In this document: positions 31,602 through 40,004 of the stretch, in pieces | Layout of the letters: each line of letters opens with the position of its first letter | How positions within the stretch are numbered: the stretch's first letter is position 1 | Source: Kitasatospora paranensis | GTDB lineage: Bacteria > Actinomycetota > Actinomycetes > Streptomycetales > Streptomycetaceae | Reading direction: 5' to 3' | DNA length: 64,000 bases | NCBI RefSeq assembly: GCF_039544005.1 | Contig: NZ_BAABKV010000001.1 | Span: forward strand, 434,001 to 498,000 | Notes under the pieces: model-generated | Told to the model about the DNA's origin: nothing | Databases searched by the model: none | What the model saw: only the letters and a program-made list of their open reading frames with translations | Program-made: the position numbers and the translations under genes

Positions 31602-32238
31602 ATGTGCAGGTGGCTGGCCTATTCCGGGTCTCCGATCGCGTTGGCGGAGCTGCTCTACAAGCCCCAGCACTCCCTGATCGACCAGAGCCGGCACGCTTCG
31701 ATGAACGGGTACAGCGACGGGTCCACGACGAGAGCGAGGTCCCGCTTGAGCTCGGGGAAGCCTTGGATGGCGCCGTTGTGCATCCACAACCAGCGGCCGT
31801 AGCGGAAGGGGTGGCAGTTGCTGATCCACCGACTCCGAGCTGATGTTCTACGTGGCGCTCACGTTCGGGCTGCAGGACGACACCCCGCTCGCCGTCGAGC
31901 GCATGATCGGCACCATCGAGGCCGCAGGGAACCGCCACGGTGTGCCCGACCCACTTCAGATGACGGTCGCGGTCTCCGACGGACGCCGCCTCTGGGCCTT
32001 CCGATACTCCACAGAACGTCACTCGAGGACACTGTTCTTCAGCACGGATGTCCGCACGCTGCGCGCGCTCCACCCGGAGATCGAGGCGTTGCGCGAGGTC
32101 GCGGACGGTGCACGCATCGTGGTCTCCGAACCGCTCGGCGACCTGACGGGCGCCTGGCACGAGGTACCCGAATCCTCCTACGGCCATGTCGCGGACGGGG
32201 GCGGCGAGTTGCGCGGCCTCGTCCCGCGCCCGGCCTGA
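31602..32238 (+). pseudogene. Class II glutamine amidotransferase, broken by internal deletion and inversion
   Basis: The N-terminus is intact: MCRWLAYSGSPIALAELLYK, with Cys2 as the Ntn nucleophile, up to SLIDQSRH (31694). The plus strand then becomes nonsense for about 130 bp, and from 31829 it resumes as DSELMFYVALTFGLQDD through EPLGDLTGAWHEVPESSYG, the normal C-terminal half. The missing middle (SNCHPFRYGRWLWMHNGAIQ, then KRDLALVVDPSLYPFIE) is found on the minus strand within the gap. About 45-50 residues normally between SLIDQS and NCHPF are absent. As written the product cannot be functional. Family members of YafJ/EgtC type hydrolyse gamma-glutamyl amides. Confidence 0.85.
31697..31828 (-). 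other. Inverted internal segment of the glutamine amidotransferase gene
   Basis: Read on the minus strand it encodes SNCHPFRYGRWLWMHNGAIQ and, after GFPEL, KRDLALVVDPSLYPFIE, which in intact homologues lie directly before the TDSE segment that follows on the plus strand at 31829. Junctions are at about 31694-31698 and 31827-31831. Confidence 0.8.
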
Positions 32239-32349
32239 CCCGACAGCAGTCCGCCCATCGCCATCACGGGCCGGGAGGGCCTGCGGTTTCCCCGACCCCT
32301 TCCCCGACCACTGTGCGCCGGACGCACGGTCGTCACCGGTACGCTCGGC

Positions 32350-33246
32350 GTGCACCCGGCTGCCGCACGCGGCCGTGTCCGCGACAGGAGGACGGCCATC
32401 GCCACCACCGACCCGACCGTCCACGGACGTGGCCACGGGAGCACCGGCGGGCTCTCGACCGCGCCGGCCCGACTCCCGTTCCCGCAGCGCCCGTCCGTAG
32501 AGACCGCGACGCTCTGGCAGGCAGCCGGCGTTCTGATGGAGCGCTACCGGCTGGCCAACGGTGCCGACACCGTTGCCCTGATCGAGGCCGCCGCCCGACT
32601 CCACCACCTGCCGCCCCAAGTCCTGGCGGAGGCCGTTGTCGCCGCACCACGACCGGCCGACCGCCACCGGCTGTGGTTCCCCCGTCGGAACCGGCCGGGC
32701 GCCCCCGACTCCTCATACTGGGAGGAGGCAGGAGCCGACACCGCCGACCGTGGCACCGTCCTGCGCGCCGCCCTCGCCCGGACGGTCGACATCAGTGGCT
32801 GCGCCCGGGCCGACCTGCAGGTCCTCGATCCGCTGCACGACACGCTCGTGATCGAGGAGCAGCAGGGCTTCGACCAGCCGTTCCTGGACTTCTTCGCCCG
32901 CGTCTCCCCCGCCACCACGAGCGCCTGCTCTGCTGCCCGGGCCCGCGGCCGGCGGGTCACCGTCACCGACACGTCGACCGACCCTCTGTTCTCGTACGCC
33001 CCCGCCCGCGAGGCGCTGCTCGCAGCGGACAGCCGGGCCGTGCAGAGCACCCCTTTCCTCGTCCTCGGCCGCTGCCTGGGGATCGTGTCGACCCACCACA
33101 CCCGCCCCGGACACACCCCCAGCCGCATCGAGGAGAGCGCCCTCGACGCCTTGGCCCACCACACCGCGGGCTGGCTGAACTGGAATCTGCGGGACACCCT
33201 GCTGAACGCCCTTGAGTACCTCCACCACGCGGCGGGCGAACGCTGA
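32350..33246 (+). CDS. ANTAR- and GAF-domain protein
   Basis: 298 residues from GTG 32350. An N-terminal ANTAR-type three-helix segment (LWQAAGVLMERYRLANGADT ... HHLPPQVLAEAVVA, about 55-100) is followed by a GAF-like domain (CARADLQVLDPLHDTLVIEE, VTVTDTSTDPLF, TPFLVLGRCLGIVSTHHTRP). ANTAR domains bind paired RNA hairpins to prevent termination; GAF domains sense small ligands or partner state. The usual order in streptomycetes is GAF then ANTAR, so this is the reverse arrangement. No ribosome binding site supports the chosen start, and a later one is possible. Confidence 0.8.
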   Translation: MHPAAARGRVRDRRTAIATTDPTVHGRGHGSTGGLSTAPARLPFPQRPSVETATLWQAAGVLMERYRLANGADTVALIEAAARLHHLPPQVLAEAVVAAPRPADRHRLWFPRRNRPGAPDSSYWEEAGADTADRGTVLRAALARTVDISGCARADLQVLDPLHDTLVIEEQQGFDQPFLDFFARVSPATTSACSAARARGRRVTVTDTSTDPLFSYAPAREALLAADSRAVQSTPFLVLGRCLGIVSTHHTRPGHTPSRIEESALDALAHHTAGWLNWNLRDTLLNALEYLHHAAGER

Positions 33247-33300
33247 GGACGCGCCGACCGGGGCCGGGGCGTCGGGCGTGGGCATCTGGCGGACGAGGCA

Positions 33301-34074
33301 TCAGGTGCGGCACCGGACGGCCGCGGAACGGCCTACCGGAGGTGCTCCGGGACGAGGGCCGGAGCAGGCAGCCCACGGGGGGGCAGAGTGCGGAGTGGCC
33401 CGGGACGGCGCCAGTGGCGCGGCCAGGGTGCGTTCCTGGCCCGCGCCCACGCGGCCCACCAGGTCGAGTTCGGGATCGCAGCCCCCGATGCGCTCTGCGC
33501 GGGTGGCGATGCCGTCGCTGCTGTCGCCGCGCAGCTCGTCGAGGGAGTACGCCCGGTAGGCCCGGCCGACCATCAGGCCCCGCTCCGCCTGGGGTTGATC
33601 GACGTCGAGGTCGGTGGCGAGTTCGGCGGCGGTCGGCAGGCGCCCCGATCGCTGTTCGAGCCGGTCCGCGGCATGCGTGACCGTGAGGTACAGCTCCTGA
33701 AGGCTGCGCGGCACCCGCACCGGCCGGATCGTGTCGCGGAAGTACCGCTTGATCTCGCCGATGATGGTCGGCAGCGCATAGGCGAGGAACTCGACACCGC
33801 GCTGGATGTCGTAGCCGTCAACGGCCTTGATCAGCCCGACCGTGCCGGCCTGTGTGAGGCCCTGGCGTTCGGTCGAGGCCCGGGAGCGGAAGCGTGCCGC
33901 GGCGAAGCGCACCAGGGGCACGTTCAGCTCGATGAGGGTGCCGCGCACATGGCTGGAGGCGGCCGTACCGGGCTCGAGCCCGGCCAGCCGGACGAAGCGC
34001 GCATCGCTCAAGGCACGCGCCTGCGCCTTGCCCACCGCCCGCATCCCTTCACGAGACGGACGCCGCGCACCCAC
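33301..34074 (-). CDS. SigB/SigF-type sigma factor lacking region 4
   Basis: 257 residues. Regions 2-3 of a SigB/F/G-type factor are clear: RGTLIELNVPLVRFAAARFR, GTVGLIKAVDGYDIQRGVEF, YALPTIIGEIKRYFRDTIRP, VPRSLQELYLTV and GRLPTAAELATDLDVD. After DPELDLV (about residue 205) the sequence leaves the family; the expected region 4 HTH is absent in all three frames. The remaining tail (GRVGAGQERTLAAPLAPSRA...) reads like noise. Without region 4 it could bind core RNA polymerase but not a -35 element, so it is either a pseudogene or a decoy. The start is uncertain, and a later one near the SDARF segment is possible. Confidence 0.75.
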   Translation of the reverse strand: MGARRPSREGMRAVGKAQARALSDARFVRLAGLEPGTAASSHVRGTLIELNVPLVRFAAARFRSRASTERQGLTQAGTVGLIKAVDGYDIQRGVEFLAYALPTIIGEIKRYFRDTIRPVRVPRSLQELYLTVTHAADRLEQRSGRLPTAAELATDLDVDQPQAERGLMVGRAYRAYSLDELRGDSSDGIATRAERIGGCDPELDLVGRVGAGQERTLAAPLAPSRATPHSAPPWAACSGPRPGAPPVGRSAAVRCRT

Positions 34075-34566
34075 CCCTCCGGGACGAAGGGCATCGGGTC
34101 AACAGGAAACGCGGAAGAAGGGAGCCCCGCCCGTCCGGCTTCTTCAGACGGCGGCACCCCGGTCATGATCACCGTGCCATGCACGGCCGGCCCCAGGCCG
34201 ATCGGTGCGGGGCGAAGGGAGTTGTCCGCCTCCGCCCAGGCAGCGTCTGCCCCGCAGCTTCCAGGGAAACCGGAATCGGGAGCACCCGTCCCGCGAACCC
34301 TCTCGACGGGCCGAAGCACGGACGGGTCACAACGCTCTGTGTTCATCATCCCCTCGGCCTGTGCCCGCAGGGCGAATGGACGTCATCCCTGCGGCCCGGG
34401 TTCACTTCATTCCGGGGGCGTAGGGTGGAGACACGGCAGGTTGCCGCCGCGGTCGCCCGTCGTCCCCGCCGTTCGCACCCGCCGTCTGCCCGGGACTCCC
34501 GAAGACGACCGGAGCGCGTCGCTCCCTCGTAGCATGGGGACCATCGACGGGCCAGGAGGCCTGGCC
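34075..34566. other. Intergenic region, no gene recognised
   Basis: Divergent region between the truncated sigma gene and the STAS gene. Only open frames with no domain or start signal are present. The AGGAGG at 34554-34559 belongs to the STAS gene. Confidence 0.45.
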
Positions 34567-34971
34567 ATGCACCCCCACTCCTGCCACCCCGCATGCCCGC
34601 CTGGCACTGCCCTGCGCGCCGTCACCGCTCGTCTCGGTGACGCGGCCCTGTGCTACCTCGGCGGCACCCTCGACCCCGACGACGCGGAAGCCGCGCGAGA
34701 CGCCCTCGACCGGACGCTCGCCATGCCCTGCCCGCTCATCTGCGTCGACCTGCGCGACCTCGGCTTCTGCTCCTGCACCGGCCTCAATCTGTTCCTCCAG
34801 GCCCGCCTGACGGCCCGCCAGGCCGGCCGCACCCTCGTCCTCCTCTCCCCCAGCCCCCAGGTCGAACGCCTGCTCCGCCTGAGCGAGACCGAGGACCTGT
34901 TCCCCGTCCAGCCCGACGTCCGCCACGCCCTCGCCACCCGCATGGCCGAGCCCGTCGCCACGGCCGCCTGA
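34567..34971 (+). CDS. STAS-domain anti-sigma-factor antagonist
   Basis: 134 residues from ATG 34567, with AGGAGG at a 7-bp spacing. The STAS fold shows CYLGGTLDPDDAEAARDALD, VDLRDLGFCSCTGLNLFLQA and VERLLRLSETEDLFPV. In RsbV-like proteins the phosphorylated Ser lies in DSSGL; here the motif is CSCTGL, with Ser one place earlier and Thr at the usual second Ser, so phosphorylation control may differ. It would bind an RsbW-type kinase. It lies next to the region-4-less sigma factor. Confidence 0.88.
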   Translation: MHPHSCHPACPPGTALRAVTARLGDAALCYLGGTLDPDDAEAARDALDRTLAMPCPLICVDLRDLGFCSCTGLNLFLQARLTARQAGRTLVLLSPSPQVERLLRLSETEDLFPVQPDVRHALATRMAEPVATAA

Positions 34972-35302
34972 CCTGCACGCGCTACGCAGTCACCCTCCCC
35001 GGCACGCCCGGCACCCACGCGCCCCCGGAGATCGTGATCGTTCACGCCACCGGCACCCACACCCCGGACGGCCAACCGATCTTCCAGGACACTGCCGGCA
35101 CCTTCCGAAGAACGCACTCGTGAGCTGGTTCGCGGCACCGGCGCCGGCCCGAACTCGCGATCCCACCCGGATCCGGAACTCGTGCCAGGCGAGACCACAA
35201 CAAATAGGAGAATGCCCCGTTAAAAGCACGAAAACGGGAAGACGAACCAGTACCTCCGCACCGGCGGAGCACCACTACCGGGACCACACACCGGAGACCA
35301 CC
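34972..35302. other. Intergenic region with a 29-codon open frame
   Basis: A short frame starting GTG 35034 (VIVHATGTHTPDGQPIFQDT...) ends at 35121. It has no clear ribosome binding site or family. The rest is the leader of the small membrane protein gene, including an A-rich stretch at 35200-35240. Confidence 0.35.
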
Positions 35303-35458
35303 GTGATCATCCTCGGAGTCATCCTTCTCGTCATCGGATTCCTCACCAGCATCTCCATACTCTGGACCATCGGCATCGTCCTCGTCGTCATCGGCGCGAT
35401 CCTGTGGATCCTGGGCGCGGTCGGCCACCAGGTCGGCGCCCGCCGCCATTACTACTGA
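35303..35458 (+). CDS. Small two-helix membrane protein (DUF6131 type)
   Basis: 51 residues from GTG 35303 with GGAG 7-8 bp upstream. Almost the whole protein is two membrane helices: VIILGVILLVIGFLTSISIL and WTIGIVLVVIGAILWILGAV, ending GHQVGARRHYY. This matches the short DUF6131 family common in streptomycetes, which has no known function. A small hydrophobic protein in a stress-gene neighbourhood may adjust membrane properties, but that is inference. Confidence 0.8.
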   Translation: MIILGVILLVIGFLTSISILWTIGIVLVVIGAILWILGAVGHQVGARRHYY

Positions 35459-35548
35459 CACACCGTCTGCCAACCCCGGGCACCCCCGTCCCCCGGAGGG
35501 GAAAGGGCCCAGGCTGCACCGTGGGGACAGGCGGACCGGCGGCCCACC

Positions 35549-35660
35549 GCGTCACCGCGTCACTGCGTCACTGCGTCACTGCGTCACCGCGTCACCGCGT
35601 CACCGCGTCACCGCGTCACCGCGTCACCGCGTCACCGCGTCACCGCGTCACCGCGTCACC
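35549..35660. repeat. Tandem repeat, 14 units of 8 bp
   Basis: Fourteen consecutive copies of GCGTCACY (Y is T in units 2-4 and C in the others). An 8-bp unit shifts frame, so it is not coding. It lies just beyond the 3' end of the GvpZ-like gene. Confidence 0.95.
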
Positions 35661-35710
35661 CGAGGATGGCGTCGGCCGCCTTCTTGAGCGAACCCGGGTG
35701 CTCGGGCCGG

Positions 35711-36779
35711 TCAACGGCGGGCACGCTCACCACCATCCTCCTCATCCGCCTCGAACTCCTCCTCGTCATCGTCATTCCCGGGGGCATCCTCTTCGTCGTC
35801 GTACTCGCCCTCGTCGTCGTACTCGCCCTCGTCGAACTCCCCTTCGTCGTACTCCTCGGGCTCTCCCTCCTCGCTGTATGCGTCTTCCTCCTCGGGACCG
35901 CCGTCCTCCTCGTCGTATTCGGGCTCGTCGTACTCGCTCTCCCCCTCGGCGGCCTCTTCCTCCTCGACGGCCTCCTCGTGGGTCTTGACGACCTCGCCGT
36001 CGCGGATCTCGCCGCGCCAGCCGTCGGCCTCGTCGTTGCTGAGCGAGACGTAGCGCTGGAAGTTCTTGAAGTCCAGGCGCAGCCGGCGGCCCTGGGCGCG
36101 CCAGATGTTGCCGGTCTTCTCGAAGAAGCCCGCGGGGTAGTACTCGACGACGAGGACGATGCGGGTCAGGGTGGGGTGATCTCGTGGAAGCTCACGGCGC
36201 CGCGGGTACTGCCCTTGGCGCCCTGTGAGGTCCACACGATGCGTTCGTCCGGTACCTGCTCCTGCACGGTGGCCTTGAAGCTGCGCTTGGACGGCCCGAC
36301 CTTGACCTCCCAGTCGGTGGTGACCTCATCGCCCTGGGAGACGCTCTGCACGCCCTTCGCGAAGCCGCTGAAGTCCTCGTACTTCGTCCAGTGGTCGTAC
36401 GCGGTGCGCAGCGGAACGCCGACGTCGAGGGTCTCGATGATGTTCATCGGCTTCTTGCCGGACTTCCGTCCGGGCTTGCCGCCACCACCGCCGCCGAACG
36501 CGCCCTTGACCTTGTCGACGACGTTGTCCTTGACGCTCTTCGCCTTCTCGCCGAGGAAGGCCTTCGCCGGTGAGCCCCCGGCAGGGCACGGGCGCCGCTC
36601 TTCGGGAGCGCGCCACCGTTCTCGACGACCTCACCGAGCCGGCCGGTGAGGTCGGAGACCTTCTCGCCGGCCTTGTCGACCAGGTGCTCCACCTGTGCTC
36701 CGAGATAGTGGACGGCCTCCTCGCGCAGCTTGTCGAAACCCGAGGTCCCAGGTGCCTTCTGCTCCTCCTTGGTGGCCAC
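35711..36779 (-). CDS. SRPBCC protein with acidic tail (GvpZ-like), frameshifted
   Basis: Restored length 356 residues. GTG 36779 starts VATKEEQKAPGTSGFDKLRE and an amphipathic N-terminal half (VEHLVDKAGEKVSDLTGRLG), a Gly/Lys linker (GAFGGGGGGKPGRKSGKKP), then a START/SRPBCC domain from about 112 (MNIIETLDVGVPLRTAYDHW, VPDERIVWTSQGAKGSTRGA, RIVLVVEYYPAGFFEKTGNI) and a long Glu/Asp tail (EYDEPEYDEEDGGPEEEDAY). Streptomycete gas-vesicle clusters contain a gene of this type (gvpZ). Frame breaks near 36575 (CCCCC) and 36180 each equal one missing base. It lies 3 bp after the GvpY-like gene, so they form one operon, but no gvpA or other gvp gene is present. Confidence 0.75.
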
Positions 36780-36782
36780 GGC

Positions 36783-37620
36783 CTACCTCCTGCCGGCGCG
36801 CGTGGACGGCGTTCCGGAGGCGGTCCTCTTCGCCGCGCTCTTCTTCGCCGGAGCCTTCTTCGCTGGGGCCTTCTTCGCTGGAGCCTTCTTCGCTGGGGCC
36901 TTCGCCGCGCTCTTCTCCGCGGGAGCCTTCTGCGTCGCGCTCTTCTTCGCGGGGGCAGAAGCCTTCGCTCCTGCCGTCCTCTTCGCCGCCGGTCCGGCCG
37001 GCGCCGCGCGGCCGGTCGAGCGCTTGGCCGGGGAGGCGGACCTCTCCGGGGTCCTCCTCGTGGGTTTGCGCTCGGGCTCGGCCCTGTGAGCCGACCGCGC
37101 GGGACGTCCGGCGCGGTGCCGCGGGGCAGGCTTGCGCGACGGCTCCTCTTCCTCTTCCTCCTCCGGCTCCTCCTCGTCCTCTCCTTCCTCTCCGGGCTCC
37201 TCGACGTCCTCGTCCTGCGGCACCTCCTCCCACTGGTCCTCGCCCTCCCCTCGCCCTCGGGCTCGTCGAACTCTTCCTCGTCGTCGAGTTCGTCGTCCTG
37301 GTCTTTCGGCTTGCCGATGTTGAGCGTGCGTTCGCGCAGGGAGTCGGCGAGCTCGCCTACCTGTCGGTTGGCCGCGGCGACCAGAGCTTTCTTGCCCGCC
37401 TCCAGGAGCTCCCCCTGACCTGCTCGTTGAGCTCGGCGACCTGGGGCACCTCACCCAGCTTCCGGAGCCCTTCGGTGGCGAGCTGCCGCGGATCGAGCCC
37501 GAACCGGCGCCCGGCGATGTAGGTTGCCACCGCGAACGCGAGTCGTCCCTTCTTCGCGCGCCCGAGTACGTAGCCGCCGGCGACGGCAGCCGCCACAGCG
37601 GCCTTGGTGGCGTTGTTCAT
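36783..37620 (-). CDS. GvpY-like protein with acidic middle and Lys/Ala-rich histone-like tail, frameshifted
   Basis: Restored length 279 residues. The N-terminus MNNATKAAVAAAVAGGYVLG and KKGRLAFAVATYIAGRRFGL has a membrane-like segment. A helical part (GELLEAGKKALVAAANRQVG, LADSLRERTLNIGKP) precedes an acidic block (EDVEEPGEEGEDEEEPEEEE) and a basic tail with APAKKAPAKKAPAKKAPAKK. Such proteins accompany the SRPBCC gene in streptomycete gas-vesicle clusters (gvpY). Two one-base losses, in GGGGG near 37410 and near 37250, restore a single frame. The charge-patterned ends look suited to binding polyanions or partner proteins. The assignment is by neighbourhood and layout and should be held loosely. 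Confidence 0.65.
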
Positions 37621-37983
37621 GAGGTCATCCCTTCCCGATGTGCCCTTCCCGGTCGGACAGCGCGTCAAGGGGCACACACACAGCGCGACACTCCGCGGCA
37701 CACGCCGGACGCGGACACCGTCCGGCTCACGGCGGGCGCGGGGCAAACGCGATGCGTCCACCGGAGGCCTGGCCTCGGCCATCGCGCAGGTGTGACGCCC
37801 AGTCAACCGCGGCGACCGATCGCCCAGGGCAATCTTCGAGCGATCAGGTACTGTCGGCGCTTCGGGCGCCAAGGGCCGCACTTCCAGTCTGGACAGACAG
37901 CCCCGTGCGCGCACGCGGGAGGCGCAATCCTGCGGGGCGACGTCGCCTCCGGGACGGTCGAGGATCCTCGTCCGGTGCGGCCG
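37621..37983. other. Intergenic region upstream of GvpY-like gene
   Basis: No recognisable gene on either strand. It must contain the promoter of the GvpY/GvpZ-like operon. Ribosome binding site GGAAGGG lies about 9 bp before ATG 37620. Confidence 0.45.
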
Positions 37984-38118
37984 TCAGCGGGAGGGTCCGT
38001 GGCCGGCCCGATCCCGGGCCAGGCCCCGCACACGGGCACCCCGCCGGGCGAACCCGGCCACAGCCGCCCGCCCGGTTCCCGGCGCGGCACCGGTCACCAG
38101 CACCACTTTGCCGTCCAT
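37984..38118 (-). pseudogene. Short-chain dehydrogenase N-terminal fragment
   Basis: 44 codons from ATG 38118: MDGKVVLVTGAAPGTGRAAV followed by AGFARRGARV. This is the first beta-alpha-beta unit with the TGxxxGxG NAD(P)-binding motif of SDR enzymes. The frame then hits a stop, and no YxxxK catalytic region follows. It is a remnant. Confidence 0.7.
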
Positions 38119-38361
38119 CCGCGGCGGGCCGGCCGGCCAGGACGCAAGGCGCCCGCGCGCCCGCAGCCCCGGACTGCCGTGCCAGAGAACCACCGACCGG
38201 ACCTGCGCCGTATCCATCGCCGAAGCCAGCGACATGCCCCGCTTCTGCCCAAAGCCCCCAAACCCACACCACAGGAGGACGCACCTGTGCCGATGAAACG
38301 CCGCCCCCGGGGTAGCCGTCAGGGTGGTGTCAGGCCGACGGGGGAAGGAGGAGAGCGCACC

Positions 38362-39978
38362 GTGGAACTCACCGACTGGCTGCTGCTGCCCGACGAACGC
38401 GGGAACCGGGCGACCGTCCTGGATCACCGCCGGGCCGGCCGGGCGGCCTGGTCCGAGGGCAACCGGGTACGGCCGCTGGTCCACGGCGCCGCGTACTTCG
38501 CCGAACTGCTCGCCGCCGTGCGTGCTCAGCGCGCCGGGGACCTGCTGCTCTTCACCGACTGGCGCGGCGACCCGGACGAGCTGCTCGACGATGACGGCAC
38601 CGACGTCGGCGGCGCGCTGTGCGCGGCGGCCGAACGCGGCGTGATCGTCAAGGGCCTGGTGTGGCGGTCCCATCTGGACCGGCTCCAGTTCAGCGAGCGG
38701 GAGAACCGCCATATCGGCGAGGAAGTCGAGGCTGCCGGGGGCGAGTGTCTGCTGGACATGCGGGTGCGGCCGGGCGGTTCGCACCACCAGAAGCTGGTCG
38801 TGCTGCGCCATCCGGACCGCCCGGACCTCGATGTCGCCTTCGTCGGAGGCATCGACCTCTGTCACAGCCGCCGTGACGACGGCACCCATCGCGGGGACCC
38901 GCGGGCCCAGCCGATGGCCGCCGTCTACGGCCACCGGCCGCCGTGGCACGACCTCCAGCTGGCCGTCCGCGGGCCCGCCGTCGGTGACCTGGAGGGCTGC
39001 TTCCGGGAGCGCTGGGAGGACCCGGCCCCGCTCAGCCGCAGCCCATTCGGCCGGCTACGCCAGCTGGTGCACCGCGAGGACACCCGGGCCGGCCGGCTGC
39101 CCGCCCGGCTGCCCGACCCGCTGCCCTGCGGCAGCCACACCGTCCAGGTGCTGCGCACATACCCCAACCGGCTGCTCCGCGGCTACCCTTACGCCCCCGA
39201 CGGCGAGCGCAGTGTCGCCCGCGGCTACCGGAAGGCCCTGCTGCGGGCCCGGGCGCTCGTCCATGTCGAGGATCAGTACCTCTGGTCGGCCGAAGTCGCA
39301 GGCTGCTTCGCCCGGGCCCTTGCCGACAACCCGGGGCTACGGCTGATCGCTGTCGTCCCCTCACACCCCGATCAGGACGGCCGACTCACCCGGGGGATGA
39401 ACCTGGTCGGACGGATCGCCGCCCTGGAGGAGCTGCGCCGCGCCGGCGGTGACCGGGTCGCCGTCTACGGGGTGGAGAACCACGCAGGGACTCCCGTCTA
39501 CGTGCACGCCAAGGTGTGCGTGGTCGACGACGTCTGGGCGTCGGTCGGCTCCGCCAACCTCAACCGCCGCTCCTGGACACATGATTCGGAGCTCAACTGC
39601 GCCGTCCTGGACCAGGACCGGGACGGGCGCGAGCCGCGCGACCCAGGCGGGCAGGGCCACAGCGCGCGTACCTTCGCGAGGAACCTCCGACTGGAACTCG
39701 CCCGTGAACACCTGGACCGCCCCGCGCCCGACGACCCGCTCGCGCCGGATCCCCTCTGCGACCCGGTCCTCGCCTTCGACGCATTTGCCGAGGCCGCCGC
39801 CGCCTTGGACGCGTGGCACCGCAACAGCCGCCGGGGCCCCCGTCCGCCGGGCCGGCTGCGCCCCTACCGGGTGCCGCAGCTGACAGGCACGGCGCGCGTG
39901 CTGGCCGGCCCCCTCTACCGCCTGGTGGCCGACCCCGACGGCCGGCCGCTCCGGTTGCGGCGCAGCCGTTCCTTCTGA
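38362..39978 (+). CDS. Phospholipase D-like protein (two HKD motifs)
   Basis: 538 residues from GTG 38362 (VELTDWLLLPDERGN), which has GGAAGGAGGAG 8-9 bp upstream. GTG 38287 with AGGAGGAC upstream is an equally well-signalled alternative adding 25 residues. The first catalytic motif is in SHHQKLVVLRHPDRPDLDVA (His-x-Lys, with an enlarged gap before Asp) and the second in VHAKVCVVDDVWASVGSANL (HxKx4D). The intervening HVEDQYLWS and the N-terminal FTDWRGDPDELL fit the PLD/cardiolipin-synthase fold. It probably hydrolyses or transfers phosphatidyl groups at the membrane. No signal peptide is seen. A second PLD-like protein lies at 50153. Confidence 0.9.
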   Translation: MELTDWLLLPDERGNRATVLDHRRAGRAAWSEGNRVRPLVHGAAYFAELLAAVRAQRAGDLLLFTDWRGDPDELLDDDGTDVGGALCAAAERGVIVKGLVWRSHLDRLQFSERENRHIGEEVEAAGGECLLDMRVRPGGSHHQKLVVLRHPDRPDLDVAFVGGIDLCHSRRDDGTHRGDPRAQPMAAVYGHRPPWHDLQLAVRGPAVGDLEGCFRERWEDPAPLSRSPFGRLRQLVHREDTRAGRLPARLPDPLPCGSHTVQVLRTYPNRLLRGYPYAPDGERSVARGYRKALLRARALVHVEDQYLWSAEVAGCFARALADNPGLRLIAVVPSHPDQDGRLTRGMNLVGRIAALEELRRAGGDRVAVYGVENHAGTPVYVHAKVCVVDDVWASVGSANLNRRSWTHDSELNCAVLDQDRDGREPRDPGGQGHSARTFARNLRLELAREHLDRPAPDDPLAPDPLCDPVLAFDAFAEAAAALDAWHRNSRRGPRPPGRLRPYRVPQLTGTARVLAGPLYRLVADPDGRPLRLRRSRSF

Positions 39979-40004
39979 TCGGCACGCGGTGTCCTGGTGC
40001 CGGA

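Noticed and set aside
35549..35660. Possible CRISPR-like array
   Set aside because: The 8-bp units are directly tandem, with no spacers and no cas genes in the window.
36783..37454. Open plus-strand frames opposite the GvpY-like gene
   Set aside because: They are shadows of the Lys/Ala and Glu-rich repeats, giving low-complexity Phe/Ala or Ser/Pro translations.
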